From Rickettsiales bacterium (lineage in GTDB: Bacteria; Pseudomonadota; Alphaproteobacteria; Rickettsiales; Anaplasmataceae): 10,749 nt of DNA. Shown here one piece after another: positions 1 through 6,487 of the stretch. The notes beneath the pieces were generated by a model, which saw only the letters and a list, made by a program, of their open reading frames with translations, was not told the origin of the DNA and ran no database searches. Made by a program: the position numbers and the translations under genes. How positions within the stretch are numbered: the stretch's first letter is position 1; each line of letters begins with the position of its first letter. The stretch is from contig JAITUS010000147.1 of assembly GCA_031286185.1 (NCBI GenBank), positions 1-10,749 on the forward strand. The letters are read 5' to 3'.

Positions 1-110
1 TCTGCGGATCAAAACCTGTTGACAATTCCCCGCAGCTTATCGCAGCCTGCCACGTCCTTCATCGCCTCTTAACGCCAAGGCATCCATCAAGTGCTCTTAA
101 TAATTTATTT
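1..110 (-). rRNA. rrl: 23S ribosomal RNA, 5' end (partial, runs off the left edge)
   Basis: The reverse complement reads GATGGATGCCTTGGC, then GAGGCGATGAAGGACGTG, then CTGCGATAAGC, which matches the universally conserved beginning of bacterial 23S rRNA. Only about the first 110 nucleotides are in the window; the rest lies to the left. The mature 5' end is estimated near position 110 by aligning to the E. coli 23S start, where about 32 nucleotides precede and include GGATGCC, so it may be off by several bases. The gene is transcribed away from the methyltransferase gene and has no 16S rRNA or tRNA gene upstream. That agrees with the split rRNA operons known in Rickettsiales, where 23S-5S is unlinked from 16S. 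Confidence 0.95.
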
Positions 111-160
111 ACTCAACTATATGTAGAATATGCAGAGTTAAATATTATTGAAATTGAATT

Positions 161-177
161 GAGATTAAATTAATCTC
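161..177. repeat. 17-bp perfect palindrome in the 23S leader/promoter region
   Basis: GAGATTAA and TTAATCTC are exact reverse complements separated by one A. The palindrome covers the -10 region of the proximal 23S promoter candidate. It could be a protein binding site or a small hairpin in the leader RNA made from the distal promoter. Its function is not known. Confidence 0.5.
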
Positions 178-195
178 TACCATAAAACTTGTCAA
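167..195 (-). promoter_or_regulatory. Candidate proximal promoter of the 23S rRNA gene
   Basis: A second perfect TTGACA on the minus strand (190-195) lies 17 bases from TAATTT (167-172). The -10 box is weak (3 of 6), so this is less certain than the distal promoter. It overlaps a perfect palindrome at 161-177. Two TTGACA boxes about 57 bases apart would give tandem promoters, a common arrangement for rRNA genes. Confidence 0.35.
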
Positions 196-223
196 ACATC
201 TAAAAATCAAATTAACTTCTTAC

Positions 224-252
224 ATGTTAGAAACTAATAAGCAATATGTCAA
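224..252 (-). promoter_or_regulatory. Candidate distal promoter of the 23S rRNA gene
   Basis: On the minus strand TTGACA (247-252) is followed after exactly 17 bases by TAACAT (224-229). The -35 box is a perfect sigma-70 consensus and the -10 box matches 4 of 6. Transcription would start near 217, about 105 bases before the mature 23S end, which leaves room for a processed leader. Known: rRNA promoters have strong -35 boxes and processed leaders. Inferred: that this one is active. Confidence 0.6.
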
Positions 253-302
253 CGCTTTTTTATACAAAATATTTACTTACATTAGCAACAATAATAATAT
301 AC

Positions 303-332
303 TTGTAATCCTAAGTAGGTAAGATTTATAAT
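303..332 (+). promoter_or_regulatory. Candidate promoter for the methyltransferase gene
   Basis: TTGTAA (303-308) and a perfect TATAAT (327-332) are separated by 18 bases. The predicted start lies about 120 bases before the ATG at 459, so the 5' untranslated region would be long. The rest of the 111-458 gap holds only the divergent 23S promoters and AT-rich sequence. Confidence 0.4.
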
Positions 333-458
333 TTAAGTGAGTGTTAAAGCAGAATTATATACAATTAAAGATCAATGAAAAAAATATTCCATAATATAAA
401 ATGCTTTAAAAATCAGGTCTACTCAAAAATGATAGTAAGTACCAAGGGTATCTAAAAT

Positions 459-1532
459 ATGAAAGGCTATTTATCCTTTATAAGTGTTATTTTAAGTTTT
501 ATTCGCAAGTTAATCGGTATGTTTAATATTAAGAAGACCAAACAATTCGCTGTAAATCAATACAATAATCTCTATAGAGAAGCAACAGCACTTTTCGAAA
601 AGTCCAAAAACCTATTAAACACCAACATTGAAATCGGTTTATATCACTTCTATAAGGGTCACATACCAGATGCAAAGCTAAGATTTTGGTTGATCAGCAT
701 ATTCTACTCCAAATTACCCGTAGTTTGGTATAACATTGGAAGGTGTCATTTTGCAATGGGAAATATTAACAAAGCTCATACCTATTTAACAAAGACACTA
801 AAACTAGATAGTAACTATGAGGAAGCTTCTTACTACATAAGCAAAATGACAAACCCAGCATCGATCACAAAATTGCCTAAAAACCTCATAAAACAGTATT
901 TTGATTACACTGGCGAGTATTTTGTTGAGCATTGGTTAATCGCTAAACAATACAAAGGACATGAACTTGCGCACATGGTAATTACAGAAATCTTTAATAA
1001 CTCCACTTCTACACTCAACATACTTGATCTTGGTTGTGGAACTGGAATATGTGGTCATTTCTTAAAAATACACAATACTGGAAATTGCATAACAGGAGTT
1101 GATATTTCAAACAGAATGCTAAATATTGCCAGAGGATGCTTTATAAAGGGTAAACCTGTTTATAATGAGTTAATACACATGGAAATGACAGATTTCCTTA
1201 AACAAGGAAGAAACTACTCGTATGATGTCATTATTTTTGCCGAGGTGTTACATTATCTACATGACTTCCAAGCAGAATTGGAACTAGCAAAAGGATCTAT
1301 GAGCAAAAAAGGAGCAATCATATGCTTAATAAGAAGAAAGGAAGGTGAAGGTATTGACTTTGTAAATAAAGGAGATTACTTTTGTCACTCAGAAAGTTAT
1401 GTCCAACACATTGCAAAAGAAATAAATATGCAAATAAGTTATATGAGTTACTGTAAAATATATGGAAGTCAGGTTAATGGTATCTTGTTTGCGCTACAGC
1501 ATCCACAAAAAAAACCGAAAAGCCCAGCTTAA
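459..1532 (+). CDS. TPR-like and class I SAM-dependent methyltransferase protein
   Basis: This 357-residue protein probably transfers a methyl group from S-adenosylmethionine; the substrate is unknown. Residues 1-22 are hydrophobic and could be a membrane anchor or buried helix. Residues about 88-130 resemble a tetratricopeptide repeat (WYNIGRCHFAMGNINKA followed by LTKTLKLDSNYEEA), a protein-binding unit. The catalytic fold starts near 145. Motif I is ILDLGCGTG at 188-196, the acidic loop is VDIS at 214-217, and DVIIFAEVLHYL at 256-267 corresponds to motif IV and the strand after it. TPR-plus-methyltransferase proteins that share the FDYTGEYFVEHW-type lead-in are known in alphaproteobacteria. 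The ATG at 459 is preceded by AAGGG at 444-448, a reasonable ribosome binding site. The gene diverges from 23S rRNA and lies 54 bases before nrdA, so it may be cotranscribed with it. A role in rRNA modification is tempting from position but is only a guess. Confidence 0.85.
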   Translation: MKGYLSFISVILSFIRKLIGMFNIKKTKQFAVNQYNNLYREATALFEKSKNLLNTNIEIGLYHFYKGHIPDAKLRFWLISIFYSKLPVVWYNIGRCHFAMGNINKAHTYLTKTLKLDSNYEEASYYISKMTNPASITKLPKNLIKQYFDYTGEYFVEHWLIAKQYKGHELAHMVITEIFNNSTSTLNILDLGCGTGICGHFLKIHNTGNCITGVDISNRMLNIARGCFIKGKPVYNELIHMEMTDFLKQGRNYSYDVIIFAEVLHYLHDFQAELELAKGSMSKKGAIICLIRRKEGEGIDFVNKGDYFCHSESYVQHIAKEINMQISYMSYCKIYGSQVNGILFALQHPQKKPKSPA

Positions 1533-1586
1533 AGATCACTATTGCTCAAAGCAGTATCTATTACAATGAAATAGAAGAGGAATTTT

Positions 1587-3371
1587 ATGAGTAATATCAC
1601 TATTAATCACGAAAAAAACGGTAAATTAACCAAATTTGGAAAAGCAGTTCTATCGGATAGGTATCTGATAGAAAATGAAAGTTATCAAGATCTTTTCATA
1701 CGCATTGCCAGCTATTATTCTGACAATAAAGAGCATGCGCAGCGTCTTTATGATTACATGAGCAACTTGTGGTTCATGCCTTCAACACCAATACTTAGCA
1801 ATGGTGGTACCCAAAGAGGGTTGCCTATCTCTTGTTTTCTCAACGAAACTGAAGACAGCTTGCAGGGAATAGTTGATCTATGGAACGAAAATGTTTGGCT
1901 TGCTGCACGTGGAGGAGGCATAGGTAGTTACTGGGGAAATCTACGTTCAATTGGTGAAAGTGTAAAGGGCAGCGGTAAAACATCTGGAATTGTGCCATTT
2001 ATTGTGGTGCAAAATGCTCTAACGCTTGCAATCAGTCAAGGGTCCTTAAGAAGAGGAAGTTCAGCAGTTTACCTTCCTGTATCCCATCCAGAGATAGAGG
2101 AGTTTCTCGATATACGCAAGCCAACAGGAGGCGACCCAAATCGTAAAGCACTAAATATACATCATGCCGTAATAGTAAATAATAAATTCATGCAAGCTGT
2201 TGAGAATGACCATGAATGGGATTTAATTAGTCCTCATAATAACAAAGTTATCTCAACCGTCAAAGCACGTGACATATGGATCAAAATATTAACAGCAAGA
2301 ATTGAAACTGGAGAACCTTACATTATTTTTCTTGATGCAACGAATAATAATAAGCCAGAGTCTTACAAAAAACTCAATCTAGACATCAAAATGTCAAATC
2401 TGTGCAGTGAAATCACCTTAACTACAGGTTATGATCATTTAAACAAATCGCGCACTGCTGTGTGTTGTCTATCATCAGTGAATCTTGAATACTACGAAGA
2501 ATGGAAAGACAATGAACTCTTCATAGAAGATATAATGCGTTTTCTTGACAATGTATTAGAGGATTTCATAAATAAAGCACCAAACGAAATACAGCGAGCA
2601 AAATATTCTGCAACAAGAGAGCGTAGTATTGGTCTTGGTGTAATGGGCTTTCACTCATTTTTACAAAGTAAAATGGTTCCTTTTGAATCAGTAACAGCAC
2701 AACAGTGGAATAAAAAAATATTCAAGTATTTACGCGAGCAAGCAGACATAGCCTCTAAAAAATTAGCAGAGGAAAAGGGAGCATGCTTTGATGCTAAAGA
2801 AATTAATCTAATGGAAAGATTTACACATAAGCTTGCTATTGCTCCAACTGCCTCAATTTCCATTATTGCAGGCAATACTTCCCCTGGAATAGAACCATAT
2901 GCAGCAAACGTATTCACACAAAAGACACTAACAGGTTCATTTGTAGTGCAAAACAAATTCTTGCAAAAGCTACTGGCAGAAAAAAATCAAGACAATGATA
3001 AAATATGGTCTTCAATTTCAACAAACGAAGGTTCTGTGCAGCACTTAGATTTCCTTAGCGAACATGAAAAATTGACATTTAAAACAGCGTACGAGCTTGA
3101 TCAAAGATGGATTATAGAACACGCAAGCGATAGAACACCTTACATTTGCCAATCTCAATCAGTAAACTTGTTTCTACCTGCTAACGTACATAAACGTTAC
3201 TTGCACAAAATACACATGCTTGCTTGGAAAAAAGGCCTAAAAAGTTTATATTACTGTAGATCACAGTCAATGCAGAGAGCCGACAAGGTTTCGCACGACA
3301 TATTTAAAAAAAGTGAAATATTGCAGCAAAAAACAGATATCGATTATGATGAGTGTTTGTCATGTCAGTAG
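1587..3371 (+). CDS. nrdA: Ribonucleoside-diphosphate reductase, alpha (large) subunit
   Basis: The large subunit of class I ribonucleotide reductase reduces ribonucleoside diphosphates to deoxyribonucleotides together with a radical-generating beta subunit, which is not in this window. Recognisable parts of the 594 residues: STPILSNGGT at 66-75; first redox cysteine C83 (ISCFL); active-site N271-x-C273-x-E275 (SNLCSEI); second redox cysteine at C293 or C294 (AVCCLSSVNL); ERSIGLGVMG at 345-354; PTASISIIAGNTSPGIEP at 420-437; radical-transfer tyrosine pair Y555-Y556; and a C-terminal C590-x-x-C593 pair that would be re-reduced by thioredoxin or glutaredoxin. It is much shorter than the 761-residue E. 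coli enzyme because the N-terminal ATP-cone is missing, so overall dATP on/off control is probably absent while specificity control may remain. GAAGAGGA ends about 6 bases before the ATG, a good ribosome binding site. The stop codon abuts the ruvX start codon. Confidence 0.95.
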   Translation: MSNITINHEKNGKLTKFGKAVLSDRYLIENESYQDLFIRIASYYSDNKEHAQRLYDYMSNLWFMPSTPILSNGGTQRGLPISCFLNETEDSLQGIVDLWNENVWLAARGGGIGSYWGNLRSIGESVKGSGKTSGIVPFIVVQNALTLAISQGSLRRGSSAVYLPVSHPEIEEFLDIRKPTGGDPNRKALNIHHAVIVNNKFMQAVENDHEWDLISPHNNKVISTVKARDIWIKILTARIETGEPYIIFLDATNNNKPESYKKLNLDIKMSNLCSEITLTTGYDHLNKSRTAVCCLSSVNLEYYEEWKDNELFIEDIMRFLDNVLEDFINKAPNEIQRAKYSATRERSIGLGVMGFHSFLQSKMVPFESVTAQQWNKKIFKYLREQADIASKKLAEEKGACFDAKEINLMERFTHKLAIAPTASISIIAGNTSPGIEPYAANVFTQKTLTGSFVVQNKFLQKLLAEKNQDNDKIWSSISTNEGSVQHLDFLSEHEKLTFKTAYELDQRWIIEHASDRTPYICQSQSVNLFLPANVHKRYLHKIHMLAWKKGLKSLYYCRSQSMQRADKVSHDIFKKSEILQQKTDIDYDECLSCQ

Positions 3372-3839
3372 ATGCTACATAGAGATCCTTATGAATTTCT
3401 AAAGTCTATTCCAAAAGACAAGTGCATAATGTGTCTTGACATGGGAGAAAAGCGAATAGGTATAGCATTCAGTGATAAAACGCAGCTCATAGCCACAGCT
3501 CATAGTGTATACCACAGAAAAAATATAAGTAAAGATTTAGGTTATTTAAACAGGATATTCAGAGAAAATGAAGCTGGGTCAATAGTAATAGGGCTACCAC
3601 TGGAAATAGAGAAGCAAAAAAGTGAATGGTGCGAGACCATAATCCAATTCGCAAACAAAATAATAAAAAAATATAAGGCAAGTATATATTTACAAGATGA
3701 AAGCTTGTCAACGTCTATTGCGGCCCATACACTAAAGATTATCGGAGTATCAACCACAAAATCGAAAAAAATAGATGATAAAATTGCTGCATGTATTATT
3801 CTACAACGAACGTTAAACAAGATAAATACAATTAAATAG
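3372..3839 (+). CDS. ruvX: RuvX/YqgF-family RNase H-fold nuclease (putative pre-16S rRNA nuclease)
   Basis: This 155-residue protein belongs to the YqgF/RuvX family, described as putative Holliday junction resolvases and, in E. coli, linked to maturation of the 16S rRNA 5' end. The family motifs appear in order: CLDMGEKRIGIAFSD at 21-35 (first catalytic Asp is D23), IVIGLPLE at 71-78, LQDESLST at 107-114 (acidic pair D109/E110), and IDDKIAACIILQ at 134-145 (last acidic residues D135/D136). The length is slightly above the usual 135-150 residues. The ATG immediately follows the nrdA stop codon with no gap, so translation is probably coupled to nrdA. A later start is possible, since the conserved domain begins near residue 18. 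Function is inferred from the family. Confidence 0.9.
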   Translation: MLHRDPYEFLKSIPKDKCIMCLDMGEKRIGIAFSDKTQLIATAHSVYHRKNISKDLGYLNRIFRENEAGSIVIGLPLEIEKQKSEWCETIIQFANKIIKKYKASIYLQDESLSTSIAAHTLKIIGVSTTKSKKIDDKIAACIILQRTLNKINTIK

Positions 3840-3922
3840 CTTCTTTTCAGCACGTAACTGTATGAACTTATATCATAAAAGTGAAGATATGAGGAGTTTT
3901 ATTCAAAAACAAAACAATTTGC

Positions 3923-3951
3923 TTGATAAAATTGGTATTTAGTGTTATACT
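3923..3951 (+). promoter_or_regulatory. Strong sigma-70-like promoter before the broken protease gene
   Basis: TTGATA (3923-3928), a 17-base spacer and TATACT (3946-3951) match the sigma-70 consensus at 5 of 6 bases in each box. The expected transcription start (about 3958) lies roughly 25 bases before the ATG at 3984. The promoter looks intact even though the gene behind it is broken. Confidence 0.6.
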
Positions 3952-3983
3952 AGGTTAATTATGGTTTATAGTGAGTGATAAAT

Positions 3984-5652
3984 ATGATTCCTAAAGCACA
4001 AGAATTACAATATATTTTTGTTACAAAACCTGACGCTAGTAAAATCAAAACAATTGGAGAGTGGTTCGCGGGAACAGGAAATCAAAAAGGTTACTATGAC
4101 GGTATAGGATACTCTCTTCGTTATTTGATTTATATTTACATAATGATGAAAGCAACGGAAATAGACCTATAATTAAGATCCAAGGCATTAATCAAAACCC
4201 AACCTTCATTGAAGATTTACGAGAGATATCTCAATCGATAGATCAAAACAAGAGAGATGTAATTTACATTAGAAAACGTCCTACAGAATTAGGACAACGT
4301 GAAAATCACTGGGTTGTTTTCTACTTCTTTGCAGATAAAAATAGAAAAAAGAACTTATTGTTCATAGACACTCAAAACCCAGATACAGGTAAAGACAGCA
4401 CATTTGGAAAAAATATCAAATCTTCCTCTGAACAACAAGTTTGTAATCTGTATGTTTCAAGCACTGAAGTTCAAAAAGATGACAATTCATGTGGTCTTAT
4501 AGCATCTGAAATAACAAGAATGCTATATAATAATCACAGATCAGTAAAAGAGAATTTACCTAAGTGCCCAACACAAGATGGAGGAAAAGTTGAACTTAAC
4601 AATCTGCTATCAGGCAATGAATTCACAAAGCTGATTGATTCTTATGCAAAAGAAGGCTTTGTTAACTATAGTGGAAAAGATGAAAAATTCCATGCCGCTG
4701 ATATTAGAGCAGCACACTTCGCAACGGCACTAGCTATCGGCGAGAATAACGTAAATCTTAAGTTATCTAATCAACCTATCTCTCTAAACATCAAAGATGT
4801 AGAAAAATCAGTTCAAAAATTAGATTAGCTTTTATTGGCAATCCAAATAGTACCGAACTGTTTAAGAAAATAGTATTAAAAGATGAAACAACCTCAAAAG
4901 CCAACCCTGATCTTGGATATAGTAGTAGCAGCGAGCCAAATTCTCCGTAATTAGAACGAAATCACTTGTTAGGAACCCCTCAGACTTCTAGTGGTCAAAA
5001 TGCAAATTTAGAAAGTAAAATTAAAGAACAGAAGCAAGAGATCAAAAGATTAAAAGATTCATTAAACAAAGAAAAGGCCGATCGTTTAAAATTTGAAAAA
5101 GAGAAAAATGAAGCTCTTGCTAGTGCATCGAAAAATGCACAGGAGCTTAAAAAAAACAAAACAACAACTGAGTGAATCAGAGGAAAATGTTAAACAGCTT
5201 ACACAAAATTTTGATGCCCTACAAAAAGAAATTGAAAATCATAAACGAACTGTAAATAATCTTAACGCTCAACTCACAACAAAAGATCAAGAGCTAAACG
5301 ATGCAAAACAAAAGCTGAATGAAGTAACCCAACTTACTGAAGAAAATGCCCGACTTTGAACTCAAAACCAAGATTTGAATAACAAAAACAAAAAATTTTC
5401 AGAAGCAAGTGCTCAGGGTAGACAACAGAGTAGCTATGCTTCTGTTGCTTTTATGGTAGCTGGAACATTTGCTGTTGTCGCAAGTTTAACAATGCCTTAT
5501 TTGGCGGTATGCATTACACTTGCTACAGCTGCATCGATTTTTTTGCAGTCGGATGTTACAGTTTATATAAAGCAAATACAACGCTTAGCAATGCTGAAGT
5601 CAATCAAATTACCAGTAGTACTCATGTTGCTCAACAGTCTTCAGGGTTTTAG
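3984..5652 (+). pseudogene. Broken Ulp1-like cysteine protease / coiled-coil / membrane-hairpin protein (candidate host-directed effector)
   Basis: Six open segments join into one protein of about 556 codons. (1) 3984-~4126 is the N terminus. (2) ~4127-4828, about 1 base out of frame, is a Ulp1-like (clan CE, C48-type) protease core: His in ENHWVV (4307-4309), Asp in LLFIDTQ (4367-4369), Gln in VQKDD (4472-4474) and Cys in DNSCGL (4490-4492), in the correct order with the typical H-W and Q-x(5)-C-G context. (3) ~4822-5156 holds a linker (AFIGNPNSTELFKK) and the start of a coiled coil, interrupted by TAA at 4948-4950. (4) ~5150-5544 is a heptad-rich coiled coil (ENVKQLTQNFDALQKEIEN), interrupted by TGA at 5357-5359, then a hydrophobic segment (VAFMVAGTFAVVASLTM). 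(5) After a T-run frameshift, FFAVGCYSLYKANTTLSNAEV completes a second hydrophobic segment and a tail ending at TAG 5650-5652. Frameshifts lie near 4126, near 4825, in A8 (5149-5156) and in T7 (5538-5544). Ulp1-like proteases remove ubiquitin or SUMO-like modifiers in eukaryotic hosts; the Wolbachia CidB toxins carry such a domain. This gene is not CidB. Substrate and membrane topology are unknown. Confidence 0.8.
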
Positions 5653-5707
5653 AGGTTGTCCACAAACTAATAAATTTAAAGAAAATTCCTCTTTATCATA
5701 ACCCTAG

Positions 5708-5908
5708 TCACAGCCAGATATATGAAATTTTCAGTAGATGTTGTAATATAACAAATCTCAATGATAAATTAAAAAGTTTCCCTACGATTAGAGATTTAGC
5801 GAATTTATTATGTATCTTGTTTGACTCCCCGATAACGAAAGTTGGTGTAACCTCCATGCTTAAGAAATTTACCAAATAAGAAAAAAAGGCAAAAGAATCC
5901 CCAGCCAT
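5708..5908 (-). pseudogene. Possible decayed minus-strand coding remnant, copy 1
   Basis: A minus-strand open stretch includes PTFVIGESNKIHNKF (DNA at about 5799-5847). A second locus at 10091-10140 encodes [15 protein letters not shown]. The two DNA copies differ mostly at third codon positions or by conservative changes in this minus-strand frame, as expected if both derive from a real protein. No known family is recognised. The ATG end overlaps the start of the long repeat, so the open frame as drawn probably is not the original gene. The plus strand is also open here (5619-5879), but the substitution pattern favours the minus strand. Confidence 0.35.
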
Positions 5909-6284
5909 TGTCTATTTTCAGTATTGGCGTTTTTATGTCTTAAACGCTGCAATTTAGCTGCTTTTAAATGCAACTAGTCTAAGCTATAATATTTAAGAGA
6001 TTTACCAGGCAGAAAAAAAGACAATAAAACCCCGTGGTAGCTAGTTATTCCACTCTCTATTTTAAAACCTGACGTTGGGTGATGTCTAAAACGACTTATA
6101 AGCGCGTTTCAGCTTATATAGGTAAAACTAGAAGTTTTTAAAAGACATGCAGTGCACATAGTACGCCAAATGCAAGTTTTCTTGTCATTTTAACCTGCAC
6201 AGATTGGGAAGTTAAATAATAGCTTCAATACCATGATAAAAGGGTTGACAGAGTTTGTCAAGTAGTTTTTTGTTTCTATTGAAT
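5861..6284 (+). repeat. Long dispersed repeat, left copy (flanks clpB upstream)
   Basis: This 424-bp block is homologous along its length, in the same orientation, to 9509-9961. Shared landmarks include TAAGAAATTTACC at the start, CATTGTCTATTTTCAGTATT, CTTAAACGCTGCAATTTAGC, AACGACTTATAAGCGC, GTGCACATAGT, CTGCACAGAT, TTTGTCAAGTAGTTTTTT and TTTCTATTGAAT at the end. The copies differ by many substitutions and small indels. No intact reading frame runs through it. Such dispersed degenerate repeats are typical of Wolbachia-like genomes; which named family this belongs to was not determined. Confidence 0.85.
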
Positions 6285-6428
6285 CCAACGCGCTGCTAAA
6301 AGCTATGCAAGAAGTCCAATAGCAAAAGCTTGGTATTAGCGATCAATGGGCATAACCTCCAGAATTATTTATACTAATACCACTACCTCTGCAACATGAA
6401 TTTTTGCCTGGCAACGAACGGCTCCTAG
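6285..6428 (+). other. Gene-free spacer with a faint decayed reading frame
   Basis: Between the left repeat and the clpB promoter there is no intact gene. One plus-strand frame (from 6281 to 6433) reads NALLKAMQEVQ, stop, QKLGISDQWA, stop, PPELFILIPLPLQHEFLPGN. Only two stops (6320-6322 and 6353-6355) break it. This may be a scrap of a former gene, but no family is recognised and chance cannot be excluded. Confidence 0.25.
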
Positions 6429-6458
6429 CTTGAAATTAGAAAAGCAGTTGCTTATATA
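6429..6458 (+). promoter_or_regulatory. Candidate clpB promoter
   Basis: TTGAAA (6430-6435), a 17-base spacer and TATATA (6453-6458) form a good sigma-70-like promoter about 29 bases before the clpB ATG. The -35 region also reads CTTGAAA (6429-6435), the consensus -35 of heat-shock sigma-32 promoters, but the downstream CCCCAT-type -10 is not present. Heat-shock control is therefore possible but not shown. No clear Shine-Dalgarno sequence precedes the ATG. Confidence 0.5.
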
Positions 6459-6487
6459 TACCGACAAATACGAGTTAAACTTATATT

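Noticed and set aside
2651..2956. Minus-strand open frame within nrdA
   Set aside because: Antisense to strongly conserved reductase motifs; no independent evidence.
3542..3853. Minus-strand open frame opposite ruvX with many hydrophobic residues
   Set aside because: It mirrors the A-rich lysine/isoleucine codons of ruvX read in reverse; the RuvX motifs on the plus strand are decisive.
4358..4828. Stand-alone 156-residue gene starting at the internal ATG
   Set aside because: It would start after the catalytic His and lose half of the protease fold; it is better read as part of the larger broken gene.
5619..5879. Plus-strand frame of about 86 codons (VHKLINLKKIPLYHNPSHSQ and onward)
   Set aside because: It has no convincing start, overlaps the end of the broken protease gene, and the substitution pattern against the second locus supports the opposite strand.
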